Assembly: GCA_963281255.1 (NCBI GenBank)
Contig: OY725489.1
Coordinates: 5,201,523 to 5,265,522 of the forward strand
Reading direction: 5' to 3'
DNA from: Aphrocallistes beatrix
Taxonomy: Eukaryota; Porifera; Hexactinellida; Sceptrulophora; Aphrocallistidae
DNA: 64,000 bases
The notes beneath the pieces are model-generated. The model made no database searches. It had not been told where the DNA came from and worked only from the letters and a program-made list of their open reading frames with translations. The number at the start of each line of letters is the position of its first letter. Positions within the stretch are counted from its first letter, which is position 1. Below, piece after piece: positions 22,271 to 32,716 of this stretch. Both the position numbers and the translations under genes were made by a program.

Positions 22271-22480
22271 GTGTCTGTTGCTTTGGTTCATGAACCACTT
22301 TGCATTCCTCGATATCGTTCATTAAAGTTTAATCGCATTCAGCCCCTTGCTGAATACTCCCCTTGCCGTCCACCTTTTGGAAATATTCCAGCCAGTTACG
22401 ATTACGATATCAGTCCTTCTGAAATGAACTCTGTCTGGAGAAAAAATTGCGTTTATGGTAAAACATCAAAATGGGGTTGA
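22271..22480 (+). other. Possible exon or short ORF, unknown
   Basis: A 69-codon frame (CIPRYRSLKFNRIQPLAEYS, then CRPPFGNIPASYDYDISPSE) has balanced, non-repetitive composition and is locally GC-richer than its flanks. The frame continues upstream of the first possible start to a CAAG that could be a splice acceptor. I recognise no domain. It may be a lone exon, a fragment of an unknown element, or chance. Confidence 0.2.
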
Positions 22481-22696
22481 TGGAATACTCGACAAGGCTG
22501 TGGGAAATGCTTATAACAGTTAAAATAATGGGAATTAGACAAAATTGCAGTATGACGCCCTCTAAGCCTATTTCATTCCTAGAACCATCGGAGATTGGAC
22601 CTCTGAGCAATTTCCTTTAAAAATTTTGTCGCGTCATCATTGCCTAATTTTAATGATAAATGTGTATATTTTAATTGTTGCGTGAAATTCAGAGGC

Positions 22697-23145
22697 GCGT
22701 GAAATCCTGAGGCACTTATATAAAAGAAAACATGGATGTGCAACTTGCCTGAAATTCTGAGGCGCTTATATTACAGGAACCATGGATATACAACTTACGT
22801 GAAATTCTGAGGCCCAGCGTGAATTCTGAGACACCCACTTAGAAGCCTTTGCAAGCTCTGTTCTAATATATTATGCAACTTGTAGTTCCTATTACAGAAT
22901 GATATTTCACAAAACATGATGATTTTGTTCTATTTTGTTTCGCAAACTCAATAATGTACACGGTGATCCTAGAAATAGAGTAGGATTTGGAATCATTATA
23001 GAACAAAATCATCATGTTTTGTGAAATATCATTCTGTTATAGGAATTACTAGTTGCATAATATTAGATCAGTGCTTCCTAATTATTCTAAGGAATGTCTC
23101 AGAATTTCACGCAAGTTGTACATCCATGGTTCCCTTAATATAGGT
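22697..23145. repeat. Compound hairpin repeat with tandem arms
   Basis: The left side has two tandem units of about 50 bp, each GTGAAATTCTGAGGC followed by CTTATAT and CATGGAT(G/A)T(G/A)CAACTT. The right side (23096-23145) holds one inverted unit. Between them, 22864-22933 and 22998-23065 form a second, inner inverted pair of about 69 bp (CAGAATGATATTTCACAAAA and inverse). The overall shape is a non-autonomous fold-back element. Confidence 0.7.
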
Positions 23146-23164
23146 AAAATTAAATCCGAAATTT

Positions 23165-23335
23165 AGTAATAATAATAATAATATACATTTATATAGCGCA
23201 GATTCCATATTAATATGTTCAAGTGCGCTGTACAATTCAATAAAAGTAAGTGTATATGTTATGCATGTATGTACTATGTATGTGTATGTATGCGTATGTA
23301 TGTGTATGTATGCTTGAATACATTTATGTTATGTT
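23165..23335. repeat. TTTATATAGCGC repeat plus TATG microsatellite
   Basis: An (AAT)n run is followed by ATACATTTATATAGCGC and GTGCGCTGTACAATTCA, a short pattern that recurs in dispersed repeats of many aquatic invertebrates, as far as I recall. It is followed by a degenerate TATG/TGTA microsatellite from about 23240 to 23335. Confidence 0.5.
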
Positions 23336-23452
23336 AGCCCAGGATTTGCGGAAGCACACTCCCTGCCCGTCTGTTAGGGGCTTTTTGGGATGTGAAATGG
23401 AAATTGAGAAAAGTATGCTAGTTAGCGATAGATATTGTATTATTAACCTATA

Positions 23453-25120
23453 GCAGTTGTTCTCAAACTTTTTACAGTGCGTCTCACTTCAGCAAATATT
23501 AGTGTAACTGCGTACCAGCATACTGACCGATATTTAAATTCACTCCTGGAAAAATACTATGTGAAAATACACTCGTAAAATATACATAATTATAAAGATA
23601 GAATATGATCCTCATTTTGGTTATTACAGGAAATGAAGATGATATGTGTTGGTGTACAAAAACCCATGGCTACTTACAGGCCTAATCAGTGAGAAGGGGG
23701 CGCTTGCTTCTGTGAACAAAGCCCTGCGATGTCAATGTCATTTGAGATAAGTTTCAATCTTAGGTCAGGCTCGGCGTCCATCTTGCTTCGGTGTTTTTCT
23801 TGATCGCATAGTTCCTGTAGTCCCAAATTTTGGTCATTCAAGCGAGAGAAAATGTATGACAATTAAGCCAGTTGACTCACCTACTCACTATTTTCAAAAG
23901 AGTGTGACAAAGAAAATTGCTTGTCTTGTAAAAACATCTGCCCTTCCCAGTGTAATTAAACACCCTCGTAAGTACCTTTCCTCTTGACAACCACCTTACT
24001 TCGGTATGGAGCAAAAGTTGAACATACTCTCTGCCCATTTCATCACATTGCACACCAAAGAGACAGGAATGCATTGAGTCCAACGCAGAGTTTGATTCTT
24101 CAGACATTTTCTTCGCTGCCAGGGCTTTGCGATGAAGGGCCTAGAGTGGGTCTATATCATCTTGGGTTCCATTTCCCTAATTCGAGCTGCTACTCCGCTG
24201 TTCATAACCCTGGTGCCATCGGTGCAAACTCCAACACACTTCTTCCAATCTACACAATTCTCTCCCACAAACGTGTTACATTACTGAAATATGTCTTCTA
24301 CTATAGTTCTCGTTTCTAGTGTCTGGCAGAACAAAATGTCCTCATGTGATGCCCTACGTATTTGTATCTGACAGTAAGAAGCAAATTTGCTAAATCTGCT
24401 GCATCATTAGTCTCGTCTAACTGTATTGAATAATACGGCTCCTCTTGATTCGTTCGAACAGTGTTTTTAACGTCCTCTGCCATGTTGACTATTCTCCGCG
24501 ATACGGTGTCGTTTGAAAGCGGTATCGTAACTTTAAATGTCTGGCAGCCTTCTCCCCACGCATAATATGTGTGATGTCTTAAATTAATAACGTTTCGATT
24601 GCTCACTGTAGCATGAAACTGTAATTGGCTTGCGAAATCTGTTCCTAATTCCAATTTTGCAGAGGGCGTGGTTCTTTGAACTAGGGCAAGTTTTCTAGGT
24701 GGGCCACGACTTCACTTCAGATCAGTAAAAGACTTTTTTGGCAACGAAACTTGACAGACAGAATTTTCCAGCAAGTTGTTCATCACATTCTTGGCTTTCT
24801 GACACGCATTTTAAAATAGCGATACGTTCTTCGGTACATAATCCATTGACCGCTTCACTAATAGTTGCCATTTGCTGCTGTAAGTTGGGAATTTAAGATT
24901 GAGCAATTGTTTCTATCATGAACAGGAGACAATAAACTCACAGTTTTATTCTTTGGGGTGCCTCTTCCTCTAGCTAGGTGTATCTTTCTTCCACGCTTAA
25001 AGGTTTGTGCGTTGGAACAATAGCAACATTTTGGATTATTAAATCCTTTGGTACAACGAGTACCTAAACGAATCATCCAACATTTGTGGTTCATCAACTC
25101 AATTTTTCTGAACCTCGTTG
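23453..25120 (-). pseudogene. hAT transposase (ZBED5-like)
   Basis: Minus-strand pieces line up in order with hAT proteins of the ZBED5/Charlie type: an N-terminal region (about 25097-24860), a short ISEAVNGLCTEERIAILKC piece, then IPLSNDTVSRRIVNMAEDV and YSIQLDETNDAADLANLLL near 24400-24530 (first conserved Asp), and LLLHTEVRWLSRGKVLTRVF near 24000 (conserved RW region). Stops and frame changes separate the pieces. CAGTTGTTCTCAAACTTTTT at 23453 is a typical Charlie-type hAT terminus and marks the 3' end of the element. The other end was not found before 25140. The C-terminal dimerisation region is missing. Confidence 0.82.
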
Positions 25121-25171
25121 TGTGTGCTGTCTAACTTTTTATAACCATGACTTCCCTAATTTATTAACATT

Positions 25172-25895
25172 CAAAGGTGGGCACAGTTAACGATAAACCG
25201 TTAACGTTAAATTATATATTACAGACAACAGCAAAATCAGTTTTGACAAAATATAAACACCTAAAAAGTGGTAAAACTATAAAGTGAGCCTTTATTGTTG
25301 TTGTTTTTTAGCTAAAATATCTCCTAACACAACTTTGATATGGTGTATTTTGCGAATAATGAGGGAGATAGTTTAAGGGATCTTAGAAGGGCATACTTAC
25401 CAACCAACCAGGAATCACTGGACTGTCCAGGGACTTTTTAGCCAAATCTAGGGATTTAGAGTCAATTTATGTGGTCATTAATATAATCATAATCTATTGC
25501 AAACAATATTGATTTTAACGACTAAAATAGTAATAATAATTATATCAAGGAATTTTAATCCAAGGAAATCATTTAAAATCCAGGAATTTCACTCCCAGAG
25601 TCCAAGTAAATTGTCGAAATGGGTTGGTAAGTATGGAAGGGCAACATGATTTTATTGAAAAAATTCCATAAAACGCATGTTGCCCTTCATGAAAATCAAC
25701 ATGTTGAGGTTTTCATCAGACAGAAATGATCTCTTGTCCTTCAAGATGCTCTTCATATTTGTGTTAACGGACTTGTAACGGAAGTTAATTAGTCCGTTAA
25801 TGATTTTAAAGTTAACTTAAAAGTTAAATCGTTAATGGAAAATTTAACTTCGTTAATTAACGATTAACGGATTAACGGTTTAGTGCCCAGCTCTG
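25172..25895. mobile_element. Non-autonomous hAT element
   Basis: The left end CAAAGGTGGGCAC pairs with the right end GTGCCCAGCTCTG, and both sides continue inward with GTTAACG-rich sequence. An exact 8-bp duplication TTAACATT flanks it (25164-25171 and 25896-25903), which is diagnostic for hAT-type integration. There is no transposase frame inside. It carries a 244-bp family E MITE. Confidence 0.93.
25392..25635. mobile_element. Family E MITE inside the hAT element (E1)
   Basis: The ends CATACTTACCAACC and GGTTGGTAAGTATG are exact inverses. GAAGGG is duplicated on both sides (25386-25391 and 25636-25641). It is 244 bp with no open frame. The host hAT sequence is continuous once it is removed, so E1 is the younger insertion. 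Related copies end at 43162 and 46887. Confidence 0.88.
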
Positions 25896-25950
25896 TTAAC
25901 ATTTTGGAACAAGTAGAGCAGTTTATTAGGTATTCCAACACCACTGAGTA

Positions 25951-26450
25951 TGAGGGGCATTCGAAAAGTTATAATCCCATATCTGTATCTCAAATGATGG
26001 TGAAAATAGTATATATTCAAGTTGTCCATTATATTCCTTAGGGGATTAGCTTCCAATTTGTATATTGGTTTATTTTAAAAGGACAATTATTGTGGTTCCT
26101 ACATTAGATTTTGTGCATCGGTTTAGGGTGGTGCCGAAAAGTTGGAATCTTCCCATTGAAAATTAAAACTAAAGTTGGAGAATAAAAGTTGTGAAAATCG
26201 TAGAATAAGGTCATCATTAAAAGGTGAAATAATTAAGAACCGATGTGAAAAAGTAAACGGGAGGTGTTCAATAGTATTGCTCGTGTTGAAAAAATATCAT
26301 GCCACTTTTAGTAGATTTTTTGTCAATTTTCGCCACTCAAAAAGTGGTCAAAAATGGTAGTAAACCACTTCAAAACATAGTATTTTCCCTCAGCCTCAAA
26401 CTATAATACTTCAGAGAATTCAAATTATATGTTAGTTGATGCGTAGAACA
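25951..26450. repeat. One-ended family C copy (C2)
   Basis: GAGGGGCATTCGAAAAGTTA and the following roughly 490 bp match the left half of C1 (3313-3800) at high identity. The right inverted repeat is absent, so it is a truncated copy. Confidence 0.8.
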
Positions 26451-27538
26451 AGTATATAATAAATATAGGTGACATGTAAGTGTATGAAAATAGGGGGTTT
26501 GATGGCCTTTCTCCAATCATTAGTGAATTCTAACATTTCGATCTTGAAAAAGTGTTAAATCCCCAACAAACTTAGAAACCCTAATATCTACATACTTAAG
26601 CAGGTGGAGCTCAAAAATAATACGAGAAAATAATTAAAAAAGCAGGGAATCAAAGATGGTATATATACGAAGAAAAACTAGAGTAAAGACAAGATATAGT
26701 GTATAATTAGGGATATATGAATAAGGTTTTGGTACAATAATTATGGGTTATTAATAGAACATGATGTAGTAATAAATTCACAATTTTCAAATTATTGTTT
26801 TGAAATATTACACATCGAAAAGTAAAAAATAATATAACAAATTTTCTAGAGTAATAAATGCTCTTCTGGATGCAGATTCGTAATCAGCGTGAAAAACTGT
26901 GCTAACTAGTTTTCTTTATAATTTTGGGTGATTGTTACACCCCCGTGTGAATGTAACCTGAGACTTTTAGCTGATTTAAACCATTTTTATGGCGATTATA
27001 GATCTCAACGGATCATATGAAGGAAGATATGTATTGATACAATATTTAGCTGGTTAGATTCCCGTTCGAATTACGATACTTTATCTCCATATGTTGCATC
27101 CAATCTGTGAAAGTCAGCCATTTATACGATTGCTTTTAGTTAAGAGAATTTGTAAAATTGCTCATTTGCTGACATGTCTAGGGTATTTAACTATCAAAGA
27201 AAAAATTCCGTACCATAGGATTTTTGTGCTATCATAAAATGCATTCGCATCTGAGCAGCGCGAGCTGGGGAAGCTGGTTTTATTTAAATGTTGTCAAATT
27301 TGAATTTTCTCCTGCATATATACTATATGGTAGTCACATGAACACTGGTTTGTTGCAATCTTTTTGGAAGAAATACTCATGACTGTAATGAAACGAATGT
27401 TGCTTAACTAGTGCCTTAGTCTACCTACACAGTAAAGTTGTATATCCTGAAGTGTGACCATATTTGACTACATTAGAATGATAATATCCAGGATATGGTA
27501 TTATATGCTCTCATATTAACTGAGTAGTTTTATAATAA
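26451..27538. other. No recognisable feature
   Basis: AT-rich with no long frame, hairpin or shared repeat that I could see. Confidence 0.55.
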
Positions 27539-27703
27539 CAGGGATGGAAACAGCTAAACTGTTAACAGCTAGCAGCTGTTAACAGCCAACGCAAAATTGT
27601 GGCTATTAATAGCTATCGCTAAATTTTAATTTATATCTGTCTATCTATTTTTATAATCTAAATTTGAGATAAATTATTCAAAAATATAGATATTATTATT
27701 ATC
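27539..27703. repeat. Partial hAT MITE end
   Basis: CAGGGATGGAAACAGC plus CTGTTAACAGC motifs match the start of the neighbouring MITE at 27704, but the right end is missing. Confidence 0.6.
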
Positions 27704-27916
27704 AGGGATGGTGGAAATGCTGTTAAGAGCCATTTTGGCTGTTTGCTGTTAACAGCTCACAATTGGCTGTTAACAGCGCAAATTGAGCTGTTAAAAGGCA
27801 AAAAATCCCTTTAAAAGCACAAATAACAGCAGAGCTAGAGTGTTAATTGTTTGGAATTTTTAGCTGTTAACTGCAAACAGCTAAAGTGGTTGTTAACAGC
27901 ATTTCCACTATCCCTG
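27704..27916. mobile_element. hAT-like MITE rich in TTAACAGC
   Basis: The ends are CAGGGATGGTGGAAATGCTG and CAGCATTTCCACTATCCCTG, inverse except for two positions. The interior has many GCTGTTAACAGC palindromes. The CAGGG terminus is hAT-like. The flanks both contain ATTAT, but I cannot call an 8-bp duplication with confidence. 213 bp, no frame. Confidence 0.75.
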
Positions 27917-27969
27917 ATTATAAACAATATAAATTAACCACAGGTCATATTGCGATACATAACCGCTTG

Positions 27970-28640
27970 TCAACGATTAGTTTTTGTATGTTTGTTTGTA
28001 TGTATGTATGTCTGTACCCGCGTTACTGCGAAATATAACAGTCCGACTTTTTCCAAATTTCGCATTTAGGATCTCTTTATGGTGTAGATGTGCACCGTTA
28101 ACATATTTTTCTCAAAATCTCATCACTTCCGGTTTTGGAGTATATATTCATATTTTAACAGCATCGCTAAAAATCTTTGTTTAAAGATAAGTAAGATCTC
28201 AACGACTAATGCAGGGTATTTCACCATGTAGGATCCGATTTTTTCGCTTTAAAAGTTATACAATGAATATTTTAAGAGTTATTAAATATGGATATATGCA
28301 TATTTTTCACACCTTTCGTATAAAATCTTATTTTAAGCTATAAGGAGTTCTCAACGGATAATATAAGATATTGAATGTGTAGATCTCGATTTTTGCACTT
28401 TAAAAGTGATAATATGCAAATGTTATGTGTTGCTACATAAGTTTATAAATATATTTTCACACCTTTTGAAAAATATTCCATTTTGAGTTAAAAACGAGTT
28501 CTCAATGGCTAGTTGGTATTATACTATGTGGAATCCGATTTTCACATTTTAAAAGTAATAATATGAATATCTTACGAGTTATCACACCCTTTGAAAATTC
28601 ATATTTTGAGCATCGAGCTCTCAACGTGTAAAATATATTT
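27970..28640 (-). repeat. Family B repeat with four tandem units (B4)
   Basis: It begins with a GTTTGTATG-type run, the inverse of the family B 3' block, then shows TCTCAACG-anchored units at 28197, 28349, 28500 and 28619 (spacing 152, 151 and 119). Each unit has GATCCGATTTT-like, TTTTAAAAGT and TTTTCACACCTTT blocks in the same order. This is the inverse of the units in B2. Confidence 0.72.
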
Positions 28641-29410
28641 TTATTTTAATTAATTTAAGGCTACTGCCCTGATGCATTTTGTGGAAAATATTTTTTCCCC
28701 CACTTTTATTTTTATTCCATTTTTGGATTCTATAGACTCTAGGTTATCAATATCATCCCATTTTGTGGCTTAATTGTATTTTTATTCGCTGAAATGGGTC
28801 ATTTATCATTTTTTTTTCTATATGGTTGATGTCCACTTCAAGATACTTTAAATTGGACTATCTCAGAATAATTTTTTCAATAAGTGTATTTATTCAATCG
28901 AGTCTAACATGAAATGAAGTCATGCTTTACCATTGAAAATTGACATAACAGTATAATATCAACCATATTTGAGATCTATCGAAGCATAATTCAACATTTG
29001 TCTCTTTAAGATTTCAATATTGGGGTCGAAAGTTCAAAATAACCCGAAATAATCGAAAATTCGGCGGTCAATTGATTGATTCAACAATAAAATTAAAGTA
29101 AATCAAATAAGAGCTAAAAATCGACGATAGAGCAATAAACTATGCTTGTTAGAAGTAGTAGTATGAATACTGAAAGTAAATGATTTAACGTAGATTTTCT
29201 TGAGTTGCTGGATTTCGATTGTATTAATTTCAATAGGAGCCAAAAATAGAAATTCAAAATAATCGCGAGTTTGGAAATATGTACAAGTAAGCTGATATAC
29301 TTAGAATACACTATTCATCCATCAACTGTGGATACTAAAACTAGCTAAGCGCTATCTTGTGCTGATTCAACGCTGTGCATACTGTCTAATACTAGCTATC
29401 AGTGCAGTAG
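28641..29410. other. No recognisable feature
   Basis: AT-rich. One minus-strand 65-codon frame near 29.1-29.3 kb is hydrophobic but unrecognised and probably chance. Confidence 0.5.
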
Positions 29411-29590
29411 CGTTAAGTAATTTAAATAATTTAAAATAATTTAAATAATTTAAATTAATTTAATTTAAATAATTTGATTTAAATAATATAAATAATTTAA
29501 ATTAATTTGATTTAAATAATTTAAATTTAAATAATTTTAAATAATTTAATTAATTAAATAATTAATTCAATATATTTTAATTTTAATTTG
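29411..29590. repeat. AAATAATTT low-complexity tract
   Basis: Degenerate tandem of AATTTAAATAATTT, nearly pure A+T for about 180 bp. Confidence 0.8.
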
Positions 29591-30091
29591 AAGATTCCTA
29601 ATTTTACACTTGGAATGCCTTAAAATGAATACATATTTCCCGATCTATTCCGATATTTACATTTCATGTTCCCTCGAGACACTTCCTGGAGCTAAACTAT
29701 TGGTCTATCTATCGACATTTTTTTACTTCAATCCGACCATTTATTGCTCAGTTAAACATTTTAATCTTTCCCATGTCATCGTATCTAATTAATTATTCAA
29801 AGTAAAAAAATTTAAAACCTGAAGTGATAGAAAAAACTTTAGGAAGTTGAAATGTTTATTTGGCATACCTCTACAATTTATGACGACGTCATTGTCCTAA
29901 GGTGACATTAACTTCTCAAAAGTTAAAATACGCATTTTTAACTACAAGTGTGATTCCCGAAGGCCCTAAAATCATTATATTAGGTCAATAATGGATTCAC
30001 AAAATGCTGCGGCTTACTGAGAGCACATTCTCATGTAACCTATGTGTTTTTATATATTGTTACTTCAAAATTATATGAGACATTTTTATTA
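29591..30091. other. No recognisable gene
   Basis: AT-rich; includes a TGACGACGTCATTG block (29881) that resembles a piece of family A, too short to call. Confidence 0.4.
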
Positions 30092-30307
30092 GATGCAAAG
30101 CCTGGCAAAAAAAGCAGGAAAACCTCCATCAAACTGATTTTTAAAAGGCTGAAATTGTTAACCGACCAAGTGGCTTCAGGAAAAACTATGATTTCAGAAT
30201 TATAAGAAGAAAACTCGAAGCTGAGGGGCGAAGTTGCGAATCTTCAAAATCGGATCACACTGTTAGAAAATACTCTGAGCACAATTCACAAGATTTCACA
30301 AAACTAG
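30092..30307 (+). pseudogene. Coiled-coil coding remnant
   Basis: A plus-strand frame with one in-frame TAA reads a lysine-rich start (KPGKKSRKTSIKLIFKRLKL), then heptad-like SELxEENSKLRGEVANLQN and RITLLENTLSTIH, then TAG. Leu spacing fits a short coiled coil. Such segments occur in non-LTR retrotransposon ORF1 proteins and in the C-termini of Myb/SANT-like transposon proteins, but I cannot assign a family. Confidence 0.4.
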
Positions 30308-30806
30308 AAAAGAATGACTATTTTGTTCTCATTTAGTGTGTTTCCTCTATTAGTCATCTTGTTTACTCGGTATATTTTAGCATTTTTCTTCTAACTAGTA
30401 GTATGTAAAAACTATGGGACATTGAACATCGGAATGTACTCATTTTAGGACATTCTAAACATACTTTTTCGAGTCGAATTTTTTCGAAATCAAGTTTATG
30501 ATTTTTTTGAAAATAGCTCTGAAACAAATATTATCCAATTATGTAGTTGCAAAATTCAATGATTTGAAATTCACTTTATTTTTTACAAGAATTAAGATAA
30601 TCCAATATTTTTTTATTTGAAATACATGGATCGGTCTAAGATATCCGAAATTATTAATGATTTTTTCAAACTGCTAGAATTTTTCAATTGAGATGTTTGC
30701 GCGGGCATTTTAAATGGTTTTTTTCGTAAGTTTATACACTATATTTTAAATTAAAAATGGGCCGCGGAGAAACCTCAATCTTAAAAAATAGACCTAGAAT
30801 TAATCA

Positions 30807-31790
30807 TCCTTACTATTAAAACTCGATTAATCTATATATATGTATATATATATATATATATCTGTAACGAATTGAATGAAGAAACTGCCCGGCACAGAAA
30901 GCTGATTTTTGGCATGTGGGAGTCTTTTGGCTATGGCTCCAGTAAGTTCTGAGCTCAGACGAAAATGTCGACTCATCATGGAATTATGACGTCATTGCCA
31001 CATTTTTATAATTTGAAATTTCAACTTTTCGACCATAACTCAGTCATTTTAGTTCGTAGAAGGCGACCTAAAATGGATGAGTTATGGCCGAAAAGCTGAA
31101 ATTTCAATAAATTTGTATAGTAATATATCTCACATAAGATGCAATTATCTTCAAAAAATGATGACTCATCTGCTTGGGTGGTGCAGTGGTTAGGGCGTTT
31201 GAATAGCAAGACTTAGGTCGCGGGTTCTATCCACGCTAGAGTCATTTGCATTTTACCCACAATTATATTGCTTCGGTAATGCAATCTGAGCCTACACTCT
31301 TGCAGAACCTTAGTGAGCTGAAAGCATTAAGGATGTCATCTCGTTTAAAGGTAAAGTTAGTTAGGTGCTATCTTTCTTGCCTACTGATAGCCGAGTTTTC
31401 TCTGTAACACGCTATCATATGCACACAGACATACCCTCCTATGCACACAGACACGCCGCATGCACACATTCAGCAACTATCAGTAGGTTTAGCACCTCAC
31501 CCAGATTGTAAACCCCCTGAGAATATATTAGTATGGATTCGGAGGGTATATAAATCTATAAACTTTAACTTTAACTGTGTGATGACTTCATCATTACTCA
31601 TCAAAATTTTGAAAATTGACAAATTTGGTGATTTTTCGTTCGATATCGATTATAACAGTAGAACAGACGCGTGTAGAGATGTTCTCTGCGTTATAATTAA
31701 TCAATATTACTCCAGGCGCCCATAGACCGCCTCCGGCGGACACAAAGTCTCCACCAGCCGCGCATCCCAAGCAAACGAACCGCGCTTGTC
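30807..31790 (-). repeat. Family A copy split by a SINE (A6)
   Basis: It starts TCCTTACTATTAAAACTCG, the inverse of the family A 3' end, then a TATATA run and CTGTAACGAATTGAATGAAG. The body is interrupted at 31171-31579. It ends with the GC hairpin zone (GCCTCCGGCGGACAC, then CGCGCTTGTC). Without the SINE it is about 575 bp. Confidence 0.85.
31171..31579 (+). mobile_element. tRNA-derived SINE
   Basis: The head GCTTGGGTGGTGCAGTGGTT plus AGGGCG is a pol III A box in tRNA-like context. GGTCGCGGGTTCTATCC, 45 bp further, is a B box lacking one base compared with GGTTCRANNCC. The body has an inner inverted pair (AGGTGCTATC...TACTGATAG and CTATCAGTAGG...AGCACCT). The tail has tandem TTTAACTTTAACT. 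A 12- to 13-bp duplication, TGATGACTCATC and TGATGACTTCATC, flanks it. It is 409 bp long, has no coding capacity and depends on a LINE for movement. Confidence 0.85.
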
Positions 31791-32167
31791 TAAATTAAGT
31801 TAGAATTGATTCCATTAATTATTGCTATATTAATCAAAATTCAGTTACCATGAAAAAATAATTGGATTCATTTGTAAATAATCCTATATGCAATTATACA
31901 CTGTGCCATTAACTGCAATAGAATATAGGAGTCGAAAGGTTTGATTTCTTTGAACCATGCCAGTCAATAAATGGGTGTTTGAATCCAATCTTCTATCACA
32001 CTCAATACGATATACTATAAATTATTTTAAAATTAATTTTATAATTATGATCAATTTGCTCACTCCGCTTAATAATATGAACAGTATAATAATGAGAAAT
32101 CCAGACGAATCTATACTACGAAATCTATACTTCAAATTGATTTCGACAATTCTGCCCAGTGAACACC

Positions 32168-32464
32168 ATGACGCGATTGAAACCTTATATAATAATTTGG
32201 GCAATTCTATGTATTTATAACAGTGGCCAAAAAATCAATGCGAAAGTAATCGACTGTCTTTGCAAAGAAACTTATGAGACAATTCTTGAAAAGTACAATT
32301 TACACACATATCCCCAACTGTGCATATTTTGTCGCATTTCTTCAGATTTGATTGATCTACGTATACAACGGTGGGAAGGTCTGGGATCCTGTCACAAATA
32401 TGTCACCAGATTTTGTATATGTACATGTGAAAATATGTTTATAAACTTATGTAGTAACTCATAA
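32168..32464 (+). CDS. Putative small secreted cysteine-rich protein
   Basis: Ninety-eight residues from ATG at 32168 to TAA. The N-terminus MTRLKPYIIIWAILCIYNSG has the basic start plus hydrophobic core of a signal peptide. The remaining part has nine Cys at residues 30, 32, 52, 55, 75, 83, 85, 87 and 95, with little other bias. I recognise no toxin, defensin or other named family in the spacing. An overlapping frame (31957-32220) is open upstream, and both cannot be translated over the shared part. No promoter or splice sites stand out. It could be a real single-exon gene, one exon of a larger gene, or chance in AT-rich DNA. Confidence 0.3.
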   Translation: MTRLKPYIIIWAILCIYNSGQKINAKVIDCLCKETYETILEKYNLHTYPQLCIFCRISSDLIDLRIQRWEGLGSCHKYVTRFCICTCENMFINLCSNS

Positions 32465-32716
32465 CATTCAAATATTATCACTTTCAAAGTGAAAAATTCG
32501 ATATCTACATATTAAAATGTCCAACTACTAGCGTTCAACAAGTAGTCGTTATTGCAATATATCTTGGTTTTTCCATTTGATTCATAATTGGGTTAGCATA
32601 TTTAATGTAGCCCTACCGATACTCTTTCAAATGCTACTTTACTTTTTCAATTCTGAGCTTTGCTTTTTATTCTGTGGCTATTTTTAGTTTGGCATTTTTA
32701 TATACTGACATTTATT

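Noticed and set aside
23240-23460. Frame with MYMLCMYVLCMCMYAYVCVC start
   Set aside because: Translation of the TATG/TGTA microsatellite, not a protein-coding gene.
31172-31247. Functional tRNA gene
   Set aside because: The A and B boxes are present but the B box lacks a base, the acceptor arms do not pair convincingly, and the segment is the head of a SINE with flanking duplications.
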